Made by a program: the position numbers and the translations under genes. This document shows positions 39,118 through 47,866 of a DNA stretch of 58,318 nt, piece by piece. Every line of letters starts with the position of its first letter. Position 1 is the first letter of the stretch. The notes under the pieces are model-generated. The model ran no database searches. It was not told where the DNA came from and saw only the letters and a program-made list of their open reading frames with translations. The stretch is from contig CAMVDU010000016.1 in the NCBI GenBank assembly GCA_947166345.1, positions 1-58,318 of the forward strand, read 5' to 3'. The stretch is from an uncultured Prevotellaceae bacterium (GTDB lineage: Bacteria > Bacteroidota > Bacteroidia > Bacteroidales > Bacteroidaceae).

Positions 39118-40889
39118 GCTAACTCCAGGTCAAAGACTTCTCTTAGTTTTTCTATTGCGGGATTGTCGTGCGTCAGTAGTTCAAACTGCTCACGACGGGT
39201 TAGTATCTTCTCTTTCTCGCCTTGCTCGGCCACACGTATCGCCAGTGTGATCGCACTATTGTGCAGATACATCTTCAGCGTGTTCAGCAGTTTGGCGTGA
39301 ATGGCATCCATCTCGCTCTTGATAATCTCATTGGGCACGGTGACCTCGACAGCAGGGAACTCCAGAATCGTGGGGTTCATGTTCTTCATACGGGCAGCAA
39401 TGCCGCTGTATTGCTGGGGCATGCGGTTGCACATCGACATCCATTGCAGCTCCAGATCCTGTACTGTAAACAGGTCGCTCTCGCTCTGCTTCTGATTATC
39501 AACTCCTGGCGTACCAGGCAGTATCTGCATCTTTCTCGACCTCGTCTGCTGGCGCAAGCTGTTCCAACTCAGACCCAGCTGGGAAGTCTTGAGGGTCATT
39601 TTCGGATTATTCCGAGTATTCTGATTACTCTGTGTATTCTGATCACTCTGTGTACTCTGAGCCTTCTGAGCACGATTCAAAGCCTCAGCCGCGGCCACCT
39701 GCGGAGCCGACTGCTTGGACTGAGACTGCTGAATCAGTTTCTTAAACAGGGATTTCAATCTTTTGGGCGTACGCCCACCAGCCTGCCCCTCGTCGGGCTG
39801 GGTGATCTGCGCTATCTCGATGAGGGTCAACTCCACCAACAAGCGTTTGTTGGACGACTGGCGGTAGTTGATGTCACACTGGTTCATCAGTCGCAGAGCC
39901 TGATACAGGAAACGGGTATCGGCACGCTTGGCCTGTTCCGTATAGCGCTGACGGGCCTGTTCGCTGACCTCCAGGAGCGGCAACGTCTGTGGGTCTTTTG
40001 CCATCAGCACATTGCGCACGTGCTTGGCAAGACCCTGAACGAGCAGTCCACCGTCGAAACCGTTGTTGATGACGGTATTGAGCAGCACCATCACCTCCGA
40101 CACCTTGTTCTCGAGCGACAGGTCGATGATGCGGAAATAGTTCTCAGAGTCGAGCACGTTCAAGTCCTCGATGACCTTCTGGTAGGTGATATTTCCCTGG
40201 CAGAACGAAGCCGCCTGGTCGAAGATGCTGAGGGCATCACGCATGCCGCCGTCGGCTTTCTCAGCGATGACAGCCAGCGCCTCCTCTTCATATTGGATGC
40301 CCTCCTTGTCGGCCACCGACTTCAGGTGGTCGATGGTGTTCTTCACCGTCATACGCTCGAAGTCATAGATCTGACAACGGCTGAGGATGGTGGGCAGAAT
40401 CTTGTGCTTCTCCGTAGTGGCCAGGATGAAAATGACATGTGCAGGGGGTTCCTCCAGCGTCTTCAGGAACGCGTTGAAGGCGGCCGTAGAGAGCATGTGC
40501 ACCTCGTCGATGATGAAGACCTTGTACTTGCCTATCTGCGGCGGAATGCGCGTCTGCTCCATCAGGGTCTTGATGTGCTCCACAGAATTGTTGGAGGCAG
40601 CATCCAGCTCGAAGATGTTCAAGGAACGCTGTTCGTTGAACGACTGACAGCTCTCGCACTCATTACACGCCTCACCATCGGCCGTAGGGTTCTGGCAGTT
40701 GATGGCTTTGGCAAAGATACGGGCACAGGTGGTCTTTCCCACACCACGAGGTCCGCAGAACAGATAGGCATGGGCCAGTTTGCCCGACTTTACGGCATTC
40801 TTCAATGTCGTTGTCAGGGCTGCCTGTCCTACGACCGTATCAAACGACATCGGTCTGTATTTTCGTGCCGAAACGATATATTCTTCCAT
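39114..40889 (-). CDS. dnaX: DNA polymerase III gamma/tau subunit
   Basis: Clamp-loader ATPase, 591 residues. Walker A GPRGVGKTTCARIFAKAINC near 47 is followed by a Cys4 zinc module (CQNPTADGEACNECESC). Walker B/DExx is IIDEVHMLS near 128 and sensor 1 is HVIFILATTEKHK near 155. The AAA+ core and domain III end near 370. A linker rich in Gln/Ser/Thr/Asn follows (STQSDQNTQSNQNTRNN), then a C-terminal domain starting around 470 that resembles the tau tail. The linker is encoded by a 9-bp period DNA repeat. First gene of a seven-gene run ending with plsC; a -7 element TATCTTTG lies at 40910-40917. Confidence 0.94.
   Translation of the reverse strand: MEEYIVSARKYRPMSFDTVVGQAALTTTLKNAVKSGKLAHAYLFCGPRGVGKTTCARIFAKAINCQNPTADGEACNECESCQSFNEQRSLNIFELDAASNNSVEHIKTLMEQTRIPPQIGKYKVFIIDEVHMLSTAAFNAFLKTLEEPPAHVIFILATTEKHKILPTILSRCQIYDFERMTVKNTIDHLKSVADKEGIQYEEEALAVIAEKADGGMRDALSIFDQAASFCQGNITYQKVIEDLNVLDSENYFRIIDLSLENKVSEVMVLLNTVINNGFDGGLLVQGLAKHVRNVLMAKDPQTLPLLEVSEQARQRYTEQAKRADTRFLYQALRLMNQCDINYRQSSNKRLLVELTLIEIAQITQPDEGQAGGRTPKRLKSLFKKLIQQSQSKQSAPQVAAAEALNRAQKAQSTQSDQNTQSNQNTRNNPKMTLKTSQLGLSWNSLRQQTRSRKMQILPGTPGVDNQKQSESDLFTVQDLELQWMSMCNRMPQQYSGIAARMKNMNPTILEFPAVEVTVPNEIIKSEMDAIHAKLLNTLKMYLHNSAITLAIRVAEQGEKEKILTRREQFELLTHDNPAIEKLREVFDLELA
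39604..39671 (-). repeat. 9-bp period coding repeat in the dnaX linker
   Basis: On the plus strand units such as attctgatt, actctgtgt recur with a 9-bp period, encoding the Gln/Ser/Thr/Asn triplets of the linker between the AAA+ core and the tau domain. Confidence 0.7.
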
Positions 40890-40964
40890 TGGTTCAAAAT
40901 TTGCGGGTACAAAGATAGTAAATATTCTGCAAATCCGTGCATCTATGATGCAAATTATGATTTT

Positions 40965-41930
40965 TTAAGCCGCCTCGTCAGCTTTTCGCTTCTGCCAGAT
41001 CTCGAAAGAGTTGATGATATTCTGCCACAGAATATAGCAGCCTGGGCCTACTGACGACAGCGGATTGAGGAACGTATAGGCCATCCAGATGGCAAAGGCG
41101 GTATTCTTCTGACCCATAGCCTGACCAGCTTCGATGACGCGCTTGAAATAATGGCCGATGAACTTGCCTACGGCAAACTGGACGACACACAGCACCAGAC
41201 CCAGCAGACCGATAGCCATCAGGAGGGTGACCGTCGTCTCGGCATGAACGATGTTCTTCACCGTCGTACCCGTCACGATGAGCAGCGAGGCCGCCCAAAG
41301 ATAATACGACAGGTCTTTCACGGAGATGACCCACAGATGGAAACGGTGGAGCGCTGGAGTGTGCTTCACGATATAGGCCAACAGCATGGGTAGCAGCAGG
41401 ACGATGGCCACCTTGTAGAGAATGGCGAAAAATGCTGACAAGAACGACAGATCCATACCCTTCTCGAGCATCGGAAAACAGATGGGCACCAACAGCACGG
41501 TGACAAAGTTCGAGAGGAAGGTGTGGGTGGTGGTTTCCTCCAACGAGCCGCCCAACTTCTGCGTCACGACAGCCGAAGCTGTTGCACCTGGTGAGATGAT
41601 ACACATCAGGATGGCCTCAACGAGTATCAGACTGTCGCCCTGCAGGTGGAATCCAAGGACAAGACCCATGCAGACCAGCACAAACACAAAATTGAGTAGC
41701 AACACCCACCAATGCCACGCTACAGGTCTGAGGGCACGGAAATCAACCTTACAGAACGTCACGAACAGGATTAGGAACATAAACAGCGGCATGATGGTGT
41801 CGCAGATGGGGGCAAAGAAGGTTGCCGCCTCATCTAACTGGGGCACAAAAGCGAAGATGAGATACACCAGCGCACCTATTCCCATAGCCAGAGGGAGCGT
41901 CCAGTTTTTGATAAATCTAACGATATCCAT
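40965..41930 (-). CDS. Bile acid:sodium symporter-family (BASS) transporter
   Basis: 321 residues from the ATG giving MDIVRFIKNWTLPL; the longer reading needs a TTG start. Nine or ten hydrophobic helices are visible, including LPLAMGIGALVYLIFAFV, IMPLFMFLILFVTFC, and VLLLNFVFVLVCMGLVLGF. The conserved BASS crossover motif appears as CIISPGATASAVVTQKLGG near 110, and a second glycine/polar patch GQKNTAFAIWMAYTFLNPLSS near 275 resembles the other crossing site. The substrate is unknown; such proteins take up bile acids, pantoate or other organic anions. It starts 25 bases after the helicase gene on the same strand. Confidence 0.85.
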   Translation of the reverse strand: MDIVRFIKNWTLPLAMGIGALVYLIFAFVPQLDEAATFFAPICDTIMPLFMFLILFVTFCKVDFRALRPVAWHWWVLLLNFVFVLVCMGLVLGFHLQGDSLILVEAILMCIISPGATASAVVTQKLGGSLEETTTHTFLSNFVTVLLVPICFPMLEKGMDLSFLSAFFAILYKVAIVLLLPMLLAYIVKHTPALHRFHLWVISVKDLSYYLWAASLLIVTGTTVKNIVHAETTVTLLMAIGLLGLVLCVVQFAVGKFIGHYFKRVIEAGQAMGQKNTAFAIWMAYTFLNPLSSVGPGCYILWQNIINSFEIWQKRKADEAA

Positions 41931-41955
41931 ATCAGAAAACAATCATTCGAAAAAA

Positions 41956-43434
41956 TTATGACATATCAATTTGCGTGTCGGGCCAGTTGACCAGGAATAC
42001 TTTCTCTGTGGCACGGGTCATGGCCGTATAGAGCCAGTGGATATAGTCGGGGGTGAGCATATCATCGGTCATGTAACCCTGATCGATATAGACATGAGCC
42101 CACTGGCCACCCTGTGCCTTGTGACAGGTGACGGCATAGCCGTACTTGATCTGCAGGGCATTATAGTATTGGTCTGATTTCAGGGCTTTCACACGGTCGG
42201 CCTTGAAGGGCAGATCAGCATAATCCTCCATCACCTTGTTGAACAACTGCTCCTGCTGCTCACGCGTCAGGGCTGGTGCCTCGCTGGTCAGCGTGTCGAG
42301 AATCACCCTGGCAGTCAACTCGCTATTGTCATAGTCAGGAAACGTCAGGGTGACATCGGCAAAGCGGAAGCCATGCATCTCATGACTATTCCTCACCCGC
42401 TGCACCACACAGCGGTCGCCATTGGCAAGGAACGATGCCGTCGTATCCTCACCATCCTCCTTTTTTAGCGAATGGGCATAGTTGTTCTTCACAATCATCA
42501 GCTGGTCGCCACGCGACAGCTCTTCCTCACGGTCAAGCACCATATTGCGGATGCCTTGATTGTAGATATTGGCCCGTTTGTTGGAACGGGTCACCACGAT
42601 AGTCTCGTCAACCCCTACCCTGCTGTAGCTGGTGGCCAACGACTCTATGAGCTCATTACCATGAACCACACAGATATCGGCAAAGCCCTTCAGACGAAGA
42701 CGGGGCAGTTGGGTCATCTCGTCGTGGGTAATCATCTGACGCACCATCGTCGCGTTCTTAAGGATGCCCGACTCCTGACTCTGACGCAACACCTCGTTAA
42801 GATCGGTCTCATAAACCTGAAGACCATAGCCGCGAAGCACAGGTCCCATCAAGGCTGGTGACTCATCCTCGCCCACAGGTGGCAACTGGGCCTTGTCGCC
42901 AATGATGAGCATCCTGCAGTTCCTGCCGCCATAGACATATTGCACCAGGTCGTCGAGCAGACTGCCGCCAAAAAGCCTCCCCCCATCCCCCTCCAAAGAG
43001 AGGGGGAGATCAGCCACCATCGAGGCCTCGTCAACAATGAACAGGGTATCAGTATGAAGATTATTTGTAAGTTTGAACGGACTCTCCCCCTCCCTTTGGA
43101 GGGGGCCGGGGGGAGGCCCTCCTGCGTTCTTCTGCCTATAGATGTGCCGATGGATGGTATAGGCCGACTGGCCGGCATAGAGCGAAAAGACCTTGGCGGC
43201 ACGTCCTGTTGGGGCCAGCAGCACAATCTTCTGCTTCAAGGCAAGCATCGCTTTGACAATGGCTGCTGCCAGCGTCGTCTTTCCCGTTCCAGCAGAGCCG
43301 CGCAGTATCATAGCAGTCTGGGAATCATGGTCAGTCAGGAAGGCAACAAACAGACTTATGGCTTGTTCCTGTTCCCTTGTAGGCACATGTCCCAAACAGC
43401 CTCTGATGCGAAATGTCAGTTCTTCTTGAATCAC
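41956..43434 (-). CDS. RecD-like DNA helicase with repeat-derived insertions
   Basis: Superfamily 1B helicase of about 492 residues. Walker A ILRGSAGTGKTTLAAAIVKAM near residue 45, Walker B TLFIVDEASMVADL near 135, QLPPVGEDESPAL near 180, the motif VTRSNKRANIYN near 290, and the C-terminal YAVTCHKAQGGQWAHVYID near 445 are all present. It probably resembles the RecD2/Dda type that works in repair. Two insertions, GGPPPGPLQREGESPF and PLSLEGDGGRLFGG, flank Walker B and are encoded by an inverted DNA repeat. The start is uncertain: the -7 element at 43438-43446 excludes the upstream TTG, leaving GTG at 43434, which would be nearly leaderless. Confidence 0.85.
   Translation of the reverse strand: MIQEELTFRIRGCLGHVPTREQEQAISLFVAFLTDHDSQTAMILRGSAGTGKTTLAAAIVKAMLALKQKIVLLAPTGRAAKVFSLYAGQSAYTIHRHIYRQKNAGGPPPGPLQREGESPFKLTNNLHTDTLFIVDEASMVADLPLSLEGDGGRLFGGSLLDDLVQYVYGGRNCRMLIIGDKAQLPPVGEDESPALMGPVLRGYGLQVYETDLNEVLRQSQESGILKNATMVRQMITHDEMTQLPRLRLKGFADICVVHGNELIESLATSYSRVGVDETIVVTRSNKRANIYNQGIRNMVLDREEELSRGDQLMIVKNNYAHSLKKEDGEDTTASFLANGDRCVVQRVRNSHEMHGFRFADVTLTFPDYDNSELTARVILDTLTSEAPALTREQQEQLFNKVMEDYADLPFKADRVKALKSDQYYNALQIKYGYAVTCHKAQGGQWAHVYIDQGYMTDDMLTPDYIHWLYTAMTRATEKVFLVNWPDTQIDMS
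42976..43008 (+). repeat. GC-rich 33-bp element inside the helicase gene, copy 1
   Basis: A 33-bp element starting CCTCCCCCCATCCCCC and ending GAGAGGGGGAG. It matches the reverse complement of copy 2 at 30 of 33 positions. Encodes, on the minus strand, the insertion after Walker B. Confidence 0.85.
43084..43116 (-). repeat. GC-rich 33-bp element inside the helicase gene, copy 2
   Basis: Inverted copy of 42976-43008, reading CTCCCCCTCCCTTTGG onward on the plus strand. It encodes the GGPPPGPLQREGE insertion before Walker B. Each copy is itself partly palindromic (CCCTCC/GGAGGG). Confidence 0.85.
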
Positions 43435-43437
43435 CGT

Positions 43438-43446
43438 GCAAAAGTA
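43438..43446 (-). promoter_or_regulatory. -7 promoter element of the helicase-BASS operon
   Basis: TACTTTTGC on the minus strand, adjoining the helicase coding region. Heptamer repeats (GTTGAGA type, 43454-43474) lie just upstream. Confidence 0.5.
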
Positions 43447-43523
43447 CAAAAAAGTTGAGAGTTGAGGGTTGGGAGTCGTATGTTTTTTCTTGACAGACTG
43501 TTAAATAACCATAATGTAAAGAA

Positions 43524-43558
43524 CAAATCTCAAATTCAAAATCCCAAATCTCAAATAA
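43524..43558 (+). repeat. Degenerate heptamer repeat upstream of the aldehyde dehydrogenase promoter
   Basis: Five units: CAAATCT, CAAATTC, AAAATCC, CAAATCT, CAAATAA, ending seven bases before the -7 element TAATTTTGC at 43565-43573. Confidence 0.75.
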
Positions 43559-43564
43559 AAAGCT

Positions 43565-43573
43565 TAATTTTGC
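43565..43573 (+). promoter_or_regulatory. -7 promoter element of the lactaldehyde/lactate operon
   Basis: TAATTTTGC on the plus strand, 42 bases before the aldehyde dehydrogenase ATG. The -33 region is occupied by the heptamer repeat and is weak. Confidence 0.55.
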
Positions 43574-43615
43574 CGTGAAATAATTTTTATCTACTAATTT
43601 AAAACCAATACACTT

Positions 43616-45058
43616 ATGAAAGACTTGAAAATGTACATCAACGGCCAGTTCTGCGAGAGCTCGAACGGTCAATGGATTAATGTGTTGAATCCTTCAACCG
43701 AAGAAGTGATCAGTCGTCAGCCGGAAGGAACTATAGAAGACGTGAACCGTGCCCTCGACGCTGCACGCGCTGCACAGAAAGCATGGGCCAAGACTCCCGC
43801 CATAGAGCGTGCCGGATATCTGCTGAAGATGGCAGAGGGCATCAAGAAACGCGAGAAGGAGTTCACCGAGATCATCATGCGCGAGCAGGGTAAGACCCGT
43901 AACTGGGCAGCGATAGAGGTGGGAGCCACCATCGCCTACTTCGAGTATATGGCAACCTTTGCACGCCACATCGAAGGTGAGATTATTCCCAGCGACCGTC
44001 CCAACGAGACCATCCTGCTCACTAAGAAACCTATCGGCGTCGTAGCTGGCATACTGCCCTGGAACTTCCCGTTCTTCCTCATCGCCCGCAAAGCCGGTGC
44101 TGCCCTCATCGCAGGATGTACCATTGTTATCAAGCCTTCACAGCTCACCCCAGAAAATTGCACGGAGTTTGCCAAGGTAGTGGCCGAGACAGGTCTGCCT
44201 GCAGGTGTCATCAACATTGTCACGGGTAAGGGTAGCGTCATCGGCAACGAGATGGCCGGCTCGCCCAAGATTGACATCGTCTCTGTGACGGGTTCTGTCA
44301 GCGCTGGCGAGAGCATCATGGCTGCCGCTTCTAAGAATATCACCAAGGTCAGCCTCGAACTGGGTGGTAAGGCTCCTGCCATCGTCATGAAGGACGCTGA
44401 CCTGGAGCGTGCTGCACAGTGGATCGTCGATAGCCGCATCGGCAACAACGGACAGATCTGCAACAACGCAGAGCGTGTCTATGTACAGAAAGAGGTGAAG
44501 GCTGCCTTCACCAAGATTCTGGTCGAGAAGATGAAGGCCGTCAAGGTGGGTGACCCCTGCCAGGACGAAAGCGTCGATATGGGTCCGCTGGTGGAACAGC
44601 GCGCCTTGGAGAGCGTCACCGAGAAGGTGGAGCGTGCCATCAAACAGGGGGCAAAGCTGCTCTGCGGCGGACAGCGCGTGGGCACGAAGGGCTACTTCTA
44701 TGCTGCCACCGTACTCGACGACTGCCGTCAGGATATGGACATCATCCATGAGGAGACCTTTGGTCCTGTGATTCCCTTGGTAACCTTTGAGACCCTCGAT
44801 GAGGTCATCGCTATGGCCAACGACTGCGAATACGGTCTGGCCAGCAGCATCTTCACCAAAGACCTGAACGTCGCCGTGAAAGCCTGCCGCGAACTGGAGT
44901 TCGGCGAGACCTATATCAACCGCGAGCACTTCGAGGCCATCCAAGGCTTCCACGCAGGCATGAAGAAGAGCGGCATCGGTGGTGCAGACGGCAAGCATGG
45001 TGTGGACGAGTATCTCGTCACCCATGTCACCTACCTCGATACTTACGATGATATGTAA
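43616..45058 (+). CDS. aldA: Aldehyde dehydrogenase, probably lactaldehyde dehydrogenase
   Basis: NAD-dependent aldehyde dehydrogenase of 480 residues. The cofactor region has GVVAGILPWNFPFFLIARK near 140 and VTGSVSAGESIM near 225. The general base Glu is in SLELGGKAPAIV near 245 and the catalytic Cys in NNGQICNNAERVYV near 280. The best functional match is lactaldehyde dehydrogenase: it starts an operon with lutABC, so lactaldehyde made from rhamnose or fucose would be oxidised to lactate and then to pyruvate. Other short-chain or succinate-semialdehyde substrates remain possible. The start is 4 bases from the next stop-start junction in neither direction; lutA begins four bases after its stop. 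Confidence 0.88.
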   Translation: MKDLKMYINGQFCESSNGQWINVLNPSTEEVISRQPEGTIEDVNRALDAARAAQKAWAKTPAIERAGYLLKMAEGIKKREKEFTEIIMREQGKTRNWAAIEVGATIAYFEYMATFARHIEGEIIPSDRPNETILLTKKPIGVVAGILPWNFPFFLIARKAGAALIAGCTIVIKPSQLTPENCTEFAKVVAETGLPAGVINIVTGKGSVIGNEMAGSPKIDIVSVTGSVSAGESIMAAASKNITKVSLELGGKAPAIVMKDADLERAAQWIVDSRIGNNGQICNNAERVYVQKEVKAAFTKILVEKMKAVKVGDPCQDESVDMGPLVEQRALESVTEKVERAIKQGAKLLCGGQRVGTKGYFYAATVLDDCRQDMDIIHEETFGPVIPLVTFETLDEVIAMANDCEYGLASSIFTKDLNVAVKACRELEFGETYINREHFEAIQGFHAGMKKSGIGGADGKHGVDEYLVTHVTYLDTYDDM

Positions 45059-45062
45059 TCCT

Positions 45063-45797
45063 ATGAAAATTGGACTCTTTGTTCCTTGTTATGTCGATGC
45101 ACTCTACCCTGAGGTGGGTGTATCGACATACAAGTTGTTAAAGTCGTTAGGGCTCGACATCGACTACCCTGAGCGACAGACATGCTGCGGGCAGCCAATG
45201 GGCAATGCCGGCTTTGAGCGTATGGCAGTACCCTTAGCCAAGAAGTACGACGAGCTGTTTGCATCCTACGATTACGTAGTGGCACCCTCGGCCAGCTGCG
45301 CTGCCTACGTACGATGCTTTCATCCCAACCTCATGAAGGAGAAGAAGTGTGAGGCTGCCAGTAAGACGATGGACGTTGTGGAGTTCCTGCATGATGTCAT
45401 CAAGGTTGACAAGCTGCCATCGAAATTCCCCCACAAGGTCAGCGTCCACAACTCCTGTCACGGTATGCGCGAACTGGGACTGTCATCGCCATCTGAGCGC
45501 AACATACCAAAGTTCAACAAGATTATCGACCTGCTCCAACTGGTCGAAGGCATCGAGGTGGTGGAACCTGAGCGCCCTGACGAATGCTGCGGTTTCGGCG
45601 GAATGTTTGCCGTTGAAGAGCAGGCCGTATCTGCCCGTATGGGGCTGGAAAAGGTGCGCCGCCATATGGCTACAGGGGCAGAATATATCACTGGCCCAGA
45701 CTCATCCTGTCTCATGCACATGCAGGGCGTGGCTCAGAAGCAAGGCCTTGACATCAAGTTTATTCATGTGGTTCAAATCTTAGCAGCAGGACTATGA
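45063..45797 (+). CDS. lutA: L-lactate utilisation protein LutA (CCG domain)
   Basis: 244 residues from MKIGLFVPCYVDALYPEVG; the longer frame overlaps the aldehyde dehydrogenase and lacks the family start. Two CCG-type cysteine motifs that bind a non-cubane iron-sulfur cluster are visible: ERQTCCGQPMGNAGF near 45 and ERPDECCGFGGMFAVEE near 175. NSCHGMREL lies between them. LutA is one of three subunits that oxidise L-lactate to pyruvate in the cytoplasm. The stop overlaps the lutB start (ATGA), so the subunits are made in step. Confidence 0.92.
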   Translation: MKIGLFVPCYVDALYPEVGVSTYKLLKSLGLDIDYPERQTCCGQPMGNAGFERMAVPLAKKYDELFASYDYVVAPSASCAAYVRCFHPNLMKEKKCEAASKTMDVVEFLHDVIKVDKLPSKFPHKVSVHNSCHGMRELGLSSPSERNIPKFNKIIDLLQLVEGIEVVEPERPDECCGFGGMFAVEEQAVSARMGLEKVRRHMATGAEYITGPDSSCLMHMQGVAQKQGLDIKFIHVVQILAAGL

Positions 45798-47206
45798 GTA
45801 CAAAACATTCAAAAGCAGCAGAAGCCTATCTGAAGGATGAAAAAGTGGTGGAACGCCACGACCGTACCTTCTTTGGCGTTCGCGAGAAGCGCGACCGCAT
45901 GGCTCAGGCATTGCCCGAATGGGAGAACCTGCGCGAGGCTGCCAGTCAGATTAAGAGACATACAGCCACTCATCTGGCCGACTATCTGGAGCTGTTTGAG
46001 AAAAACGCCCAAAAGAACGGCGTACACGTCCATTGGGCACAGGACGCCGATGAGTACAACAGCATTGTCTATGACATCCTGTCGCAGCACAAGGTGAAGA
46101 AAGTGGTGAAGAGCAAAAGCATGCTCACGGAGGAGTGCCATCTGAACGAGAACCTCGAAAAGCGAGGCATCGAGGTCATCGAGACCGACCTGGGAGAGCG
46201 CATCCTACAGATGATGAAGCTGGCACCCAGCCACATCGTGATGCCTGCCCTACACGTACACCGTGAGGCCATCGGCGACACATTCCGCCGTCTCATCCCC
46301 AACTTCGACGAGATAGCCGCCACCTATAGAGTGCTCGACGGTTCTATCGTCGAGAAAAACGACCCCACCTTCCTCACCTTCGTGGCACGCATGCACCTGC
46401 GCCAGCAGTTCATGGAAGCTGATGCAGGCATGACTGGCGCCAACTTCGGTATTGCTGAGACTGGCGACGTGGTGGTGTGTACCAATGAGGGCAATGCCGA
46501 TATGTCCACATCCATCCCCAAGCTCCACATCGTGTCGATGGGCATCGAGAAGCTCATCCCCAACTACGAAGCAATGGCAGTCTTCCAGCGCCTGCTGGCA
46601 CGCTGTGGCACAGGACAGGAGACCACCGTCTATACCAGTCACTTCCGAGGCCCACGTCCTGGCGGCGAGATGCACATCGTTCTCGTGGACAATGGTCGCA
46701 GCAGCATTCTTGGCAATGAGGAACATTGGCAGACGCTGAAGTGCATGCGCTGTGGAGCCTGTATGAACACCTGTCCCGTCTATCGACGCTCGGCAGGCTA
46801 TAGCTACACCTATTTCATTCCTGGTCCCATTGGTATCAACCTCGGCATGCTGCGCGATCCCCACCAGTATCACGACAACGTGTCGGCCTGCTCGCTGTGC
46901 TGCTCTTGCGACAATGTCTGTCCTGCGAAAGTGGACCTCTCATCGCAGGTCTATCGCTGGCGCCAACAGTTAGAGAGCTTAGGTCACGCCAACAAGATGA
47001 AGAAGATGATGTCGGGCGGTATGAGCTACCTGTTCAACCACCCCAAGGTCTATACTGGAGCGCTCCGTCTCTCACCTGCAGCCAACTGGATTCCAGGTCC
47101 GCTAATGAACCTGAAGCTGAACCCCTGGGCCTATGGTCACCAGATGATGAAATTTCCCAAGAAGTCGTTCCATCAGATATGGAAAACTATAAAGAAAGAA
47201 GCATGA
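45794..47206 (+). CDS. lutB: L-lactate utilisation iron-sulfur protein LutB
   Basis: 470 residues. The N-terminal two-thirds is the LUD domain (HVHWAQDADEYNSIVYDIL, VKSKSMLTEECHLNENLE, GANFGIAETGDVVV). The C-terminal region has two [4Fe-4S] motifs: CMRCGACMNTCPVYRRSAGY near 318 and CSLCCSCDNVCPAKVDL near 365. It carries electrons from lactate to an acceptor not encoded here. It overlaps lutA and lutC by four bases each. Confidence 0.94.
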   Translation: MSTKHSKAAEAYLKDEKVVERHDRTFFGVREKRDRMAQALPEWENLREAASQIKRHTATHLADYLELFEKNAQKNGVHVHWAQDADEYNSIVYDILSQHKVKKVVKSKSMLTEECHLNENLEKRGIEVIETDLGERILQMMKLAPSHIVMPALHVHREAIGDTFRRLIPNFDEIAATYRVLDGSIVEKNDPTFLTFVARMHLRQQFMEADAGMTGANFGIAETGDVVVCTNEGNADMSTSIPKLHIVSMGIEKLIPNYEAMAVFQRLLARCGTGQETTVYTSHFRGPRPGGEMHIVLVDNGRSSILGNEEHWQTLKCMRCGACMNTCPVYRRSAGYSYTYFIPGPIGINLGMLRDPHQYHDNVSACSLCCSCDNVCPAKVDLSSQVYRWRQQLESLGHANKMKKMMSGGMSYLFNHPKVYTGALRLSPAANWIPGPLMNLKLNPWAYGHQMMKFPKKSFHQIWKTIKKEA

Positions 47207-47805
47207 GTTCAAGAGAAAATATATTAAAGGCACTACGTGACAACACACGCGAGACCTACGACATGCCCGACCTGAGCCACCTGAAGCCCATCATCTATGC
47301 AGACCCCGTAGAGGAGTTCAAGACCAAGGCCACAACGATAGCTGGTGCTAAGCTCATAGAAGTAAAGGAGGGTGATAATCTGAACGCATTGATTGCAAAA
47401 GCCTACCCTGAAGCCAAAGTGGTTGCCAGCAATCTGAAAGGCATCAAGAGCGATATAAACCCAGATACGGTGGCAGAGGCCCAGGAACTGGAACGTGTTG
47501 ACGTGGGAGTCATCCGAGGAGAGATTGGCGTGGCAGAGAATGCCTGCATCTGGATTCCTCAAACCATGAAGGAGCGTGCCGTTTGCTTCGCATCAGAATA
47601 TCTGGTCATTATCCTGAGCAAGGCTGGTATTGTCAACAACATGCACGAAGCCTATGACCACATCAAGACTTCCGAAGACTACTTCCAGCAATATAAGTTC
47701 GGCACTTTTATCAGCGGTCCCAGCAAGACCGCTGACATCGAGTCGGCACTGGTATATGGTGCTCAGGCTGCACGGGGTGTAACCATTTTTTTAATTGATA
47801 ATTGA
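47203..47805 (+). CDS. lutC: L-lactate utilisation protein LutC
   Basis: 200 residues from MSSRENILKALRDNTRETYDM; an upstream in-frame methionine lies inside lutB and is ignored. It is a compact LUD-domain protein: GVIRGEIGVAENACIWIP near 110, FASEYLVIILSKAGIVNNMHEAY near 140, and SGPSKTADIESALVYGAQ near 170. The last four codons and stop are supplied by the heptamer repeat that begins at 47794, so the original 3' end has been replaced or extended. Overlaps lutB by four bases. Confidence 0.92.
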   Translation: MSSRENILKALRDNTRETYDMPDLSHLKPIIYADPVEEFKTKATTIAGAKLIEVKEGDNLNALIAKAYPEAKVVASNLKGIKSDINPDTVAEAQELERVDVGVIRGEIGVAENACIWIPQTMKERAVCFASEYLVIILSKAGIVNNMHEAYDHIKTSEDYFQQYKFGTFISGPSKTADIESALVYGAQAARGVTIFLIDN

Positions 47806-47856
47806 TAATTGAAAATTGAAAATTGATAATTGAAAATTGATAATTGATAATTGATA
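47794..47856 (+). repeat. Heptamer tandem repeat ATTGATA/ATTGAAA x9
   Basis: Nine consecutive 7-bp units alternate between ATTGATA and ATTGAAA. The tract starts inside the lutC coding region and ends ten bases before the ATG of the next gene. No Shine-Dalgarno sequence is present. Confidence 0.9.
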
Positions 47857-47866
47857 ATTAAGTATT

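Noticed and set aside
46897..47202. N-terminal extension of LutC read from 46897
   Set aside because: That part overlaps lutB out of frame; the family start is the ATG at 47203.
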